A stretch of DNA of 64,000 nt from Zygaena filipendulae (Eukaryota; Arthropoda; Insecta; Lepidoptera; Zygaenidae), in the NCBI GenBank assembly GCA_907165275.2, contig OU015671.1:10423501-10487500 (forward strand). Direction: 5' to 3'. Position numbers and translations under genes: made by a program. Each line of letters starts with the position of its first letter. Position 1 is the stretch's first letter. The notes beneath the pieces are model-generated. The model did no database searches and had not been told where the DNA came from. It saw nothing but the letters and a program-made list of their open reading frames with translations. Positions 32,201 through 40,000 of this stretch are shown here, one piece after another.

Positions 32201-33144
32201 TGTTCTAAATAAATAAATATCTGTGCGTAGTATCAGCGAGGACGCTGTATCCGTGTACACTGTACAGCAGGGGGCGGCGCGGCCGCGAGTCGCGCGTCCC
32301 CTACTGCCTCATTACTGTGTGTGACGTGTTGCGTGTGTTGCAGCCCCCCCGCCCCCGCGCGCTACTCGCCGCACCAGCACCAGCTGCTGCAGCAGTTCGC
32401 GCCGCCCGCCCTCAGCGCCGCGCCCGCCTCGCTGCTCGCGCTGCGCGGTCAGTACCCACCACTTCGAACTATTGGGAACAGGCTCGGCGCCCTAACACAG
32501 CTCGCTTGATGTTATGTGACCGTGTGGTCGAAAACTGTGAGCACACCTAGCCCGCAAAAAGAACCGGATTTCGAGTGAGGCTACCGGATCACATCGGTAG
32601 GTGCTCGGCGACAGATTTTCAATTTAAAGCAAGATTACCTCCCTACCACCATGTTATTTGCACTTTACCTCTCCCACGGTATAGGTATGTATGTACGATC
32701 TCCAAGATTCATGGGATAATTTCCAATCATCCGAATCACCCATGTGACACGTCAATTTCGGAATTCCCGCAGGATCTTTTCAAATCAGAATGAAAGTAAC
32801 CTATAATGTATAATCCTATTCCAGCATATTAATTACTTGTAACTGTTGTGTGTGCTGCAGGCGTGGGCCGCTCGAGCAGCAGCTCGGCGGAGTCGGTGTC
32901 GAGCTGCGGCGCGTCCCCTCCGCCGGGCGGCGCGGGGGGCGCGCGGGGCGGCGCGCGGGGCGCGGCGGCGGCGCGCGTGCGCACGCTGTACGCCTGCCTC
33001 GGCGAGAGCGAGGGCGAGCTGTCGTTCGAGCCCAACCAGATCATCACCAACGTGGCGCCCTCGCCCGAGCCGGGCTGGCTGCGCGGCACGCTCAACGGGA
33101 AGACGGGCCTCGTGCCCTGCAACTACGTCGAGCCGCTGCCGTGA
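8237..33144 (+). CDS. Graf: Graf: BAR-PH-RhoGAP-SH3 Rho GTPase-activating protein
   Basis: Twelve exons: 8237-8396, 11675-11832, 14219-14290, 14640-14741, 14823-15038, 15794-15868, 16058-16145, 16468-16565, 16659-17305, 17383-17625, 32344-32447, 32861-33144. They sum to 2247 nt (748 aa) with all phases matching. The order is BAR (about 20-235; LEFTECLADSPHFRENL, SLEYVFQLQAVQERKKFE), PH (about 283-378; GYLFLMEK, QALSEADRAAWLRAV), RhoGAP (about 410-600; arginine finger in GLYRVAG near 436, NLMTASNLAVCFGPTLLR) and SH3 (about 693-748; ALYAC-type start, PGWLRGTLNGKTGLVP). This is the GRAF/ARHGAP26-oligophrenin architecture: the BAR-PH part binds curved phosphoinositide membrane and the GAP domain inactivates Rho-type GTPases in membrane traffic and actin control. 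The linker before SH3 is shorter than in human GRAF. Exons are very GC-rich. The tenth intron is 14.7 kb and holds a complete transposon. Confidence 0.93.
8397..9228. other. Graf intron 1, left part
   Basis: AT-rich intron sequence after the GTAAGT donor. No exon, RNA gene or clear element was recognised here. Confidence 0.5.
9229..9534 (+). mobile_element. Helitron-like element (diverged)
   Basis: Begins TCTATACAAATATTATAAAG and ends GTGAAACTGCGGGGCACAGCTAG. It is longer and more diverged than the other copies. Confidence 0.55.
9902..10124 (-). mobile_element. Helitron-like element
   Basis: Reads CTAGCTGTGCCCCGCGGTTT on the plus strand and ends ATATTAGTAGGA|T, so it is a minus-oriented copy with intact ends in Graf intron 1. 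Confidence 0.75.
10125..11674. other. Graf intron 1, right part
   Basis: AT-rich, with a GC-rich patch at about 10740-10900 (CGCGCGCGCCGCG, GGCCGGCCGG). The patch has no open exon with consistent splice sites. An open frame at 10363-10734 has no recognisable homology or coding bias. The exon acceptor follows at 11674. Confidence 0.45.
12027..12351 (+). mobile_element. MITE related to the ISL2EU transposon, copy 1
   Basis: A 325-bp element flanked by AT target duplications (12025-12026 and 12352-12353). Its terminal inverted repeats are GGGCATGTTGACTA and TAGTCCACATCCCC. An inner CTCCGTC/GACGGA pair and a subterminal CGCGTGACGTCAC motif are also present. A second copy lies inverted at 18358-18689. 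The ends, TSD and GACGTCAC motif match the autonomous element at 21691-25749. Confidence 0.75.
12352..14218. other. Graf intron 2, right part
   Basis: Contains AT-rich LINE-tail-like sequence ending (AATAA)n near 12820, a GC-rich patch at 12850-12960, a CGGCGGG repeat at 13145-13180, poly(A) at 13548-13564 and a Helitron-like fragment at about 13968-14090. No exon was recognised. Confidence 0.45.
15039..15793. other. Graf intron 5
   Basis: Contains GC-rich patches at 15250-15380 and 15510-15555 and AT-rich sequence between them. No conserved exon was seen. It ends in a GT/GC-rich tract before the CAG acceptor at 15793. Confidence 0.45.
17626..18357. other. Graf intron 10, first segment
   Basis: Begins with a strong GTGAGT donor. 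The sequence is mostly AT-rich with no gene recognised before the MITE at 18358. Confidence 0.4.
18358..18689 (-). mobile_element. MITE related to the ISL2EU transposon, copy 2
   Basis: A 332-bp inverted copy of the element at 12027-12351, flanked by AT duplications (18356-18357 and 18690-18691). The ends are AGGGATGTTGACGACTTTTG and CTAATTTGAC-type sequence finishing in AAATAGCCT. It shares the internal GTGACGTCACGCGAAATTTC block with copy 1. Confidence 0.75.
18915..19212 (+). mobile_element. Helitron-like element (internally repeated)
   Basis: Starts TCTTATTATAAAGAGC and ends GTGAAACCGCGGGGTCAGCTAG. The TTTTGAAAATTMTTTCACTTAT body motif occurs twice, which makes this copy about 100 bases longer than the standard length. 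Confidence 0.65.
19433..19910 (+). repeat. Tandem duplication of a 238-bp unit
   Basis: Two nearly identical 238-base units, each from ATTATAATAATAATATTCGA to the TATATATACATATATATAAT end. Each contains a truncated Helitron-like fragment (CAGCTGTTTCACTCGCG). Near identity suggests a recent duplication, or an assembly duplication. Confidence 0.85.
20242..20472. repeat. Long palindromic MITE-like element
   Basis: The left arm CCGCACTCAGAGTCGACTTT and following 90 bases are complementary to the right arm ending AAAGTCGACTCTGAGTGCGG. The central part is AATTAAGTTA-like. It is a roughly 231-bp foldback element in Graf intron 10; the family is not recognised. Confidence 0.85.
20473..21690. other. 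Graf intron 10, segment before the transposon
   Basis: AT-rich with GC patches at 20760-20815 and 21170-21190 and a repeated ACTATATT motif at 20819-20905. The open frame at 20906-21283 (-) shows no recognisable domain. No exon was identified. Confidence 0.4.
22035..23483 (+). CDS. Transposon-encoded YqaJ-like nuclease with SWIM-type zinc finger
   Basis: Two exons (22035-22162 and 22322-23483; GTAAGT donor, TTTCAG acceptor) give 1290 nt, 429 aa, with no breaks. The N-terminal half has a Cys/His cluster typical of SWIM fingers (CEDCVASQGGCKHAIAFLMW, about residues 95-115). The C-terminal half carries the YqaJ/lambda-exonuclease-like fold signatures: RYGRITASRAFEV, GRLLEDEVR, then AGSPDGIFEDGVIEIKCPSS, where D, E-x-K supply metal-binding residues, and a Q-rich helix (YNTQMQLQMYLTG). 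It is probably the accessory nuclease of the surrounding ISL2EU-type element, acting with the transposase on the opposite strand, whose stop codon lies 41 bp from this one. Its exact role in transposition is not known to me. Confidence 0.85.
23524..25512 (-). CDS. THAP-DDE transposase of the ISL2EU-type element
   Basis: Three exons on the minus strand (25512-25318, 25119-24876, 24785-23524) sum to 1701 nt, 566 aa, all in phase with canonical GT-AG introns. Residues 1-70 form a THAP DNA-binding finger (YFCEDHF keeps the C-x2-H half; LPNDMINYTEYHIMG follows). The expected second Cys of the first pair is Ser14 (CMVPQS). The C-terminal 230 residues are a DDE_Tnp_4/IS5-like catalytic domain: IIDCLEIEIEKPS, a WSDYKKANTIKYLI segment, FGGRTTDTCLVES, MADRGFKHLEQYL and the final Glu region RIHIERVIRRLREFRML. 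It should cut and join the element's ends in the nucleus. The catalytic signature is intact; the Ser14 change could weaken end binding. Confidence 0.87.
25985..26015 (+). promoter_or_regulatory. TATA/initiator core promoter candidate A in Graf intron 10
   Basis: TATATAAA at 25985-25992 is followed, 30 bases from its first T, by the A of a TTCAGCAG initiator-like sequence at 26015. That is the classical spacing. It lies 236 bp right of the transposon end, upstream of the short open exon at 26295-26353. Confidence 0.5.
26295..26353 (+). CDS. Candidate alternative first exon A of Graf
   Basis: ATG at 26295 opens 19 codons plus two bases, GC-rich and Ala/Arg-rich, ending CAG|GTGATG. The phase-2 end fits exactly the Graf exon at 32344, which needs one base. 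Spliced to 32344-32447 and 32861-33144, it would give 447 nt (148 aa) carrying only the linker and SH3 domain. One short upstream ORF begins at 26229. The promoter at 25985 supports it; there is no direct evidence of splicing. It could instead be the first exon of an unrelated transcript. Confidence 0.4.
26354..27178. other. Graf intron 10, segment after candidate exon A
   Basis: A GC-rich stretch to 26455, then AT-rich sequence with (TTTA)n at 26740 and a repeat-like block at 26890-27178. The block contains inverted GGAACGTAGTTCC and GGAACTTCGTTCC motifs and GGGGCAC/GTGCCCC pairs. No coding exon was recognised. Confidence 0.4.
27179..27350 (+). repeat. 109-bp tandem repeat interrupted by an insertion
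   Basis: The unit TATCTTTTCTCGAAG...TTAGACC occurs at 27179-27287 and again from 27288. The second unit is broken at GGATTATACC by the element at 27351-28598 and resumes at about 28599 (AAAACCAGATATTTTGAC). The first unit therefore preserves the empty insertion site. Confidence 0.8.
27351..28598 (-). mobile_element. Inverted-terminal element with TTAACCGACTTCC ends, copy 2
   Basis: The reverse-oriented longer relative of 6486-7429. The right end is GGAAGTCGGTTAA and the left end TAACAAAAAAATTAAAACCG. Its left 400 bases (27356-27762) form a long inverted repeat, with arms ending in AACCGACTTCC and GGAAGTCGGTT, which copy 1 lacks in part. A segment with CCGATGACCA is duplicated within it (about 28015-28130 and 28285-28400). 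No protein-coding gene is seen. Confidence 0.7.
28765..28960 (+). mobile_element. Helitron-like element (5' end diverged)
   Basis: The 3' end CCGCGGCTAAAACCGCGGGCGACAGCTAG is intact. The 5' part begins in a CTGTCTGACTGTCTG stretch and the TC head is not clear. Confidence 0.55.
28961..30030. other. Graf intron 10, segment with a GC-rich patch
   Basis: AT-rich sequence with a strongly GC-rich patch at 29410-29620 (GGGCCGGGCCGGACCGGGCC). No in-phase exon or clear promoter was recognised in it. Confidence 0.4.
30035..30218 (+). mobile_element. Helitron-like element
   Basis: TTATAAATGCGAAAGTAACT head followed by GTCTGTCTGTCTGC, the CCCGGAATTCCCGCGGGAAC body and a GCGAAACCGCGGGGAACAGCCAG end, in which CTAG has changed to CCAG. 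Confidence 0.6.
30535..30641 (-). repeat. tRNA-derived SINE-like sequence
   Basis: On the minus strand GTGTAGTGGTTAGTGAACCT (A box) and GCAGGTTCGATCCCCGC (B box) are correctly spaced. The acceptor stem does not pair and the anticodon loop is too long, so this is a SINE head or tRNA pseudogene. Confidence 0.65.
30971..31001 (+). promoter_or_regulatory. TATA/initiator core promoter candidate B in Graf intron 10
   Basis: TATATAG at 30971 lies 30 bases before the A of a CCAGTG initiator-like motif at 31001, in a GC-rich setting (30780-31090). The first ATG downstream is at 31128 in a CACCGCCATGA context. Confidence 0.5.
31128..31162 (+). CDS. Candidate alternative first exon B of Graf
   Basis: The first ATG after promoter candidate B opens a short hydrophobic peptide (MIICLSGFVIAG) ending GCCGG|GTTGGT in phase 2. 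That phase matches the Graf exon at 32344. The spliced product would be 423 nt (140 aa): a hydrophobic start, the linker and the SH3 domain. The frame is also open upstream of the ATG, so a longer internal exon is possible, but its start phase does not fit Graf exon 10. This is inference only. Confidence 0.4.
31600..31745 (+). repeat. tRNA-derived SINE-like sequence with A/T tail
   Basis: GGTTAGCAAAGTAGGTCACC followed 45 bases later by ACGGGTTCGATTCCTGACGC gives A- and B-box-like motifs. The 3' end runs into a (TTTA)n tail near 31740. Confidence 0.55.
31746..32343. other. Graf intron 10, last segment
   Basis: AT-rich sequence ending in a LINE-tail-like CTAAATAAATAAATATC near 32210, then a GC-rich stretch and the TGTGTTGCAG acceptor at 32343. 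No other feature was seen. Confidence 0.4.
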
Positions 33145-33411
33145 GGCGGTCGCCCGCGCGCCCACGCCGCCCACGCCGCCCACACCGGCCACGCCGCCAA
33201 CCCTCGCCACGCTACACCAAATAACCATATCGTAGACTATGTCGTTGTTGATTCTTATGTACGTCTGTATATTTTGTACTGTATTATATTGTAAATAAGC
33301 GTTGTTGATATTTTTTAACTATTTATAAATTTTACTAGTTACGTATTATTATTATTACGTTATGGATATATTTGTACCTACCGATTGAGATGAGCGATTT
33401 TAATATAAACG

Positions 33412-33417
33412 AATAAA
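33412..33417 (+). promoter_or_regulatory. Graf poly(A) signal
   Basis: AATAAA lies 268 bases after the Graf stop codon, preceded by AT-rich sequence. Confidence 0.65.
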
Positions 33418-33904
33418 AAACTAATATACTACGAATGGGTTTTACTCGTTACCGTTACCTCTCGACGGGCCGCCGGGGAATGACAACACGACACATTCAC
33501 GATGGCTATTTATTACATAGATACAACAATACAGTATTACAATAACGATACAGTGCTAGCGCGAGGCGCGGCCGGGCGCGGGCCGGGGGCGGCGCGCTAC
33601 CGGCAGCACCGCCGGCACGCCGCGCCCGGCCCGGCCCAGCTCGCTACATATATTACAGCGATTATAAAGTGTTCTCGAATACAATTTCAAAATTAATAAC
33701 ATTATTAAAATAAAACTATTTAGATGTTAGCACAGAGTAGATATTAGGCGCGACGCCCACCGGCGGGACGGCACGGGAGGGGGTTTTTTAGGTGATCAAT
33801 GACAATAATAATTATTATGTCCTTAAGTAGACAACGATAAGAGTGCGTTATTATATTATTTAATAGATAACTTCACCCCCGCCGGGCCCCCCTTGCCGGT
33901 ACGC

Positions 33905-33947
33905 CGCCCCCCAGACCACCCCGTCCGGTGGGGTGGTCTGGGGGGCG
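33905..33947. repeat. Perfect 18-bp hairpin between convergent genes
   Basis: CGCCCCCCAGACCACCCC (33905-33922) and its exact complement (33930-33947) are separated by the 7-base loop GTCCGGT. It lies between the poly(A) signals of Graf and TSC1. Confidence 0.9.
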
Positions 33948-34058
33948 ACTACAGCTCTAGAGCTGCGCTCGCGGACACCTCGACAGGGCCGCTCGCACTT
34001 ATTTCTGACCATTTTGTTACGAACGGTAAATAGACAAGGTTTATAGCAGATACAAATT

Positions 34059-34064
34059 TTTATT
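34059..34064 (-). promoter_or_regulatory. Probable TSC1 poly(A) signal
   Basis: AATAAA on the minus strand (TTTATT on the plus), 257 bases beyond the TSC1 stop codon. Confidence 0.55.
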
Positions 34065-34320
34065 TAGGTAACTCGCGACGGTGAGAGGTTAGGATTTTCT
34101 ATATTTTTTAGTCGCTCGCTTCTCGATATCTGAACGACGACGACAGCTCGAGGACTCATCCGTCGGCGACGACTCGAGGACGAGTCGCGGCCGGGCGGGC
34201 TCTAGCGAACGGTGTGAATTCTGATCTCATGAAAACGAGCGTTCGCGTTCGGTAGGAATTCAAGAAAGCTTAATTAAAACGTGCCGCCGCGAGTCCCGCC
34301 CGGGGCGGGTGCTAGGGGCG

Positions 34321-36934
34321 CTAGCTGCCGCCGGCGTCGGCTTCGGCGTCGGCCGCGTCGTGCAGCTCCAGCAGCGAGCGCACGCGCCCGCTGGCCGCCA
34401 GCGCGGCGGGGGCGCCGGGAGCGGCGGGGGCGGCGTCGGCGGCGGCGGGGGCGCGCGGCGAGCCGACGCCGGCGCCCAGCTCGTCGCGCGCCAGGTGGCG
34501 CAGGCGCTGCGCCTCGGCGGCGCGCACGGTGCGCATGAGCACGCGGTACTTGTCCTGCAGCGCGCGCAGCCGCTCGTGGTCCTCCTCGCTGGCGCGGCGC
34601 GCGGCGCGCTCCAGCTCGGCTAGCAGGCGGCCGCGCGCCGCCAGCTGCGCCTCCAGCGCGCGCGCGTGCGCCGCCGCCGCGTCGGCCCGCGCGCCCGCCG
34701 CCTCCGCCTCGCGCGCCGCCGCCGCCGCCCGCTCGCTCAGCGCGCGCCGCCCGCTCTCTGCGACCAGTGACCACGCATTCACGGCTATTGTATGCTCGGG
34801 GCGGCCGACTTGCCGATAGGCCGACACGTATTAGGTATACACTAACAAACCACTGCACTTACGTTTATTTACTAGCTGTGCGCTATTCCGAAACCCGCGG
34901 TTTTACCCGCGTGAGTTTCGGAATTACCGCAGGAACTATTTTTTCTAAAATAAAAGTATTCCTTATAACACCAGAAACAACTTGTTTTTATTACAGTAAA
35001 TGTGGAATCTGTCTAAATCCTCCTGCAAAAGTAAACAATCTTGAGGACCTTTAATTTGTCGATAAATCTTTAAGTCATCAGCGAACAACAAGGTGTTCCT
35101 GTGTTGAAAGCATACGGAGATATCATTGACGAAAATGATAAAGAGTAGTGGCCCCAAAATTGATCCCTGTGGTACGCCTGAAGTTATTTCACAAACTCTA
35201 GAAGAGAATCCGTTAAGAACCACTGATTGATGCCCACGTTCTAGATAAGAAGAAAACCATCTGAGGAGACTGCCCCCGATCCCATTGTAACTAAGCTTCT
35301 TTAATAACATCATGTAGTCCACTTTAGCGAACGCTTTACGAAAGTCAGTATATATTGAATCTACTGCAATTCCACCATCCAAAGACTCCAGGAGGAAATT
35401 TGTGTATGTGAGTAAGTTAGTTTCAGTGGATTTAGCTGCCCCAAAACCGTGCTGATTTGGATTAATAGAGCGTTCAATAAGTGGAAATACCCTGCCATAG
35501 ACCAACCTCTCGAAGACTTAGCTATGGCTGAAAGTATTGATACCGGTCTGTAATTTTCTATACAATTTTTCGAGCCCGATTTGTGTATAGGCGTAATGCT
35601 TGCACACTTCCAGACCTTTGGGATCCACCCCTCAGCTATACTTTTATTGAAAAGTATAGTGAGAGGCTTGCACAGAGTGGATGCAGTTCTAGATAGGAGT
35701 ATAGGACCTATTCTATCCAGACCAGGACCCTTATTGCAATCCAGTCCTTCTAAAACCTTTTCTACCTCAACTTCCGTAAATACAATATTAGTAATATAGT
35801 TTGTGGCATTATGTTCAATATCATTACACAAAAATGTGACATCGTACGACTGAGACGTAGATGGTTCAAATACTGATGAGAAATAAGACGAGAACATTTC
35901 GCAAATATTACTTGGATCATTCGACGGTTGGTTATTGAGCTTCATGACCGAAGGATAACCAGATTTGTTATTTTTTAAGTCATGTGAAAATTTCCAAAAT
36001 ATTTAATGTTGTGTTTGATAGAATTTTCTACGTTCGTTATGTAATCTTTATTACAACTAGACAAAAGCTGTTTAACAGCATGTCTCACCTTGGAGTATTT
36101 AATATAGTCACATTTATTGCCATACATCTTCCACTTTATCCAATGTTTCTCTTTACATTTAAGCTGTTTACGTAACTCAGCTGAGAACCAACAAGGATGC
36201 CTTGAACTTTTGACTTTTTGAAGAGGTATAGTGCTGTTCAAAACTTTATATAAGTGTGTGTAAAAACACTCAACCGCGTGATGTGTATCCAGACTATGCA
36301 ATTCGTGAAACCATTCAATGTTAGAAAACTCATTGTTTATTAGATCGTAATTTGCTTTATGAAAATTGTATTTTTTGGTATTTCTACGTTCAATTAATTG
36401 TTTATTACTGACCAAAGTAAGGTTAACATCTAGCGGTGGATGATAAGAATCCACACTCAACAAAGGACTAATACACTCTGTAACAGAACAAGGTAAGTCA
36501 CATAAAATCAGGCCAAGAATGTGGTTGTTCTTATTTTTTATGTTATTATATTGAGACAAATTAAGTAGAGACATTGTGTGTATAAGTTGCTCTGCAATCT
36601 CACTCGTGGTACCGGTTAGTGTTCCGCAACTCGAATTATTGTTGAACTCCCATTCTAAATAAGGTAAATTGTAGTCCCCTATATGGAAAGTATTAGATCC
36701 CGGTAACTCAGTAACAACATCTATAAATTTAGCAAAGTGTGAGGTGTAAGCTAAGGATTTAGATTAAATGTATTATCATAAAACTGGCACATTATGCGCA
36801 AAGGAGCTCGTTGACCTAGGTTAGTTCTACAGAAGGTGTGATTTGATCTCAAAGGGCGAGACGGGAAATGAAATTTTTTTATTATTCCACTATCCATGTG
36901 CGAAAATCTGTAATCGACTTTTTTGTTTGGCCGC

Positions 36935-37007
<73 letters not shown>

Positions 37008-40000
37008 CGTGTGCGTGTGCGTGTGCGCGTGTGCGTGTGCACGGGCAGGCACCGACCGGCGAAGTGCGCGGCGCCGTCGCTGCGGTCGCGCAGCGCGCGC
37101 TCGGCGGCCGCGCTGAGCCGCGCCTCGCGCTCCGCCAGCAGCAGCAGCTCGCGCCGCAGCCGCCGCACGTGGTCGGCGCGCCGCTCCGCGCCCAGCGCCG
37201 CGTGCGCCAGCGCCTCCAGCTGGCGCGCCGCCTCCGCCGCCTCGCCGCGCGCGCGCTGCAGCGAGCCCTCCGCCTGCGCGCGCGCCGCCTCCGCCTCGCG
37301 CAGCGCCGCCTCGGCCCGCGCGCGCGCGCCGCGCTCCGCCGCCAGCGCCGCCTCGAGCGCGGCGAGCGCCCCGTCCTCGCCCGCCCCCGCCCCCGCCCCC
37401 GCCGCGCCCGCCGCGCCCGCCGGCCGGGGCCGCGCGAGCCGCGCGCTCAGCTCGTCGCGCTCGCGCGCCGCCGCCCGCAGCCGCTCGCGCAGCGCCGCGT
37501 TCTGCAGCTCGAGCGCGCGCACCTGGCGGCAGCGCCCGAGCAGGCGCCGGTTGCGCTCCGCGTGCGCCTCGCGCCGCCACCGCTCGTACATGAGCTGCGC
37601 GTGCGCCAGCGCCAGCTGCTCCCGCGCCTCCGGCCCGCGCCCCGTCGCCGAGCCCGAGTACAGCTCCGCCAGGTAGGCGTCGAGCCGCTCGCCCGGGCTC
37701 GCCGCCTCCTCGCTCGTCTGCCGTCGGAACGTCGTAGATGAATGATCACATCGCCGACGCGGCCGGTGCCGTCGCCACCGAGCCCCGTTCCCGCCCGTAC
37801 CTGGTCGAGGTCGGCGGGGAGGTCTCTGAAGCAGTCGGCGATGAGGAACTCGTAGGGCTCCGGCCACGCGTCCACCGTCTGCACGGCGACGCAGCGCGCG
37901 GCGGGCGCGGCGCCGGGCGGCGGGCACGAGCCGGGCCGGCGCGGCGGGGCGGCGCCGGCGCCGGGGCCGGGGCCGGGGCGCGCGCGGCCGAGGGGCGGCG
38001 CGGGGGCGGCGCGGGGGTCGCGCGCGCGGAGGGGGGGCGCGCCCCCGCCCTCCGGCCACGACTCCTCGCCCTGTCCGAGCGTCGTCAACTCGATGACCTG
38101 TCGATTGTCATGTTTTCTATTAAGTCGTTCTTTATTTCAGGGAATTCTAGTAGTACGGGAGATACCGATGCTAATTCGGGAGCGACTCGGGCGTCGTTGG
38201 GACCTATTGGGTTTTGAAGATTAGGAGATATAAACAAAATAAGGTCATATGATATTTTTTCATTCACCGGTGGGTTTAGCTTCTACAGGCTTTCAAAAAT
38301 GTAAAAAAAATATTAAAATGGAAATACTCGAGCGCGTCAGATATTGTAGTTTAGATACTCCAAGGTGTCTCTGATATCGAAAATATATTCATCTGCCGAT
38401 TTGCGTGGTGGGGGTGGCCATCCGGAAGTGGAGAAAATGAAAAAAAAAAAACATTTACTCCAGCGCGTCAGATATTCAAAGGGGATGTTAAGTGAGCCCT
38501 AAAAATGCTCCCCTTCGAAAATCTGCCAATTTGGAGGTGACGCAAGGTAGTAGCGAATTTTTGAAAATGCAAAAAAAAATCTCAATTTTGAAATACTCGA
38601 GCGTGTCAGATTATTTTACAGAAGGTTCAGCTTGCACTCCAAGTTATGTTGGCTTAAAATCTGACAATAATTTTGAGGGGTATTATTAATCTGACTGCTA
38701 GAAACAAAAATTATGATTTATTTTTAAGATTTTTTTTTCTTTCTGACGTGTAAGTTTAATAACTTTATGAGCTATTTCTTATTCACAAAAAACACACTTT
38801 ATATTTCTATGAAATATGTAAAAGCTCACAAAATATTATTCACCAAACTAACTTTAAAGCACAAACAAGCCAGAGCGTTTTACATATAATAACATGAACG
38901 CGTTGTTTTGTGATGAGCTTTATTATATAATATATATAATTACATTAAAGTGAAAGGTTATAGGTGAACCTATAGTTTGATGTAATACTTACCTTAACTT
39001 ATTTTAATATGTATTTTAACCGACTAAAAAAAGTTATAATTTGACACGTTTAGCGCCGTGATATACTGTGATGACGTTATGGCGGCGGAAAGTAGTGTGA
39101 GGACGGTGCGAGAGAGTGAGAGATAGAGAAAAAGTAAAAGAGAAAGAAAGACAGAGATATGAATAGGTACATGTTTCACTGCAGCTGCTCGTTCGATTCG
39201 AAGACGATTTTTGTTTCTTCGGCTTATGAAAATCGGCAGATTATATTTTTCCCGCTATCCTTGAGTTATTTACTTTAAAATAAAAAATAAATCAACTGCG
39301 CTCGAGAATGTCGAAGTTGCGTTTTTTTTTTGCAAGTTTGTGATCCTCTAACTCCCTTACGTCACGTTCAAATGGTCAGATTATTCATATACATACTTCT
39401 CACTATGTAATTAACCCACCATATCTTAATCTGACGCGCTCGAGTATTTCGAGTTATCGATTTTTTTTTACTAATCTGATCGGTTATTCTAGACGCACCC
39501 ACCAGTGTAGAGGGCCTATATTTGGTGGAGGTACTCAACATGGTGCAAGGTACCCCCCTTATGTTCATCTGACGCGCTTTAGCTAATCCACAAATCCCCT
39601 CTTGGCGGTCCGTACTATAGCGTTATGTCATGGCAACAGTGTTAGTCGGTACCCTTATTCCCATTTAATAAATTAAAGTCTGTACGCCCACAATTGATGG
39701 TGGGGTTGTGGGTATAAACACTAGTGTCAGCACAGAAGAGCTTCATTCTACTCTGCTCGACGTAAGTGGTCGTAATAAGTATTCTATCTCTATTGTATAT
39801 GTGCGATTGTAATAACTATAATAGTGAGAAGTTGTGTATAATCTTTCTTTATCTTCTTTTATAATTATTACTGTTACTGCCTAGGGCATAACAAGTTTAC
39901 CTATTTTATTATACATATTTATTTGTATAAGCGGTAAACTCACCGAATGTGGAGTACCTACTCCACATTTGGCTTGTCACTTGTGTTAGTGGATGGGCTA

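Larger units (their letters stand above)
33145..34320. other. Convergent 3' region between Graf and TSC1
   Basis: Holds the Graf 3' UTR and its AATAAA, a GC-rich stretch, a perfect 18-bp hairpin at 33905-33947 and the probable TSC1 3' UTR. No independent gene was seen. Confidence 0.55.

Noticed and set aside
36843..37741. Plus-strand frames with poly-Val/Cys and Arg-rich stretches
   Set aside because: They combine a (GT)n microsatellite with the complement of the TSC1 coiled-coil exon.
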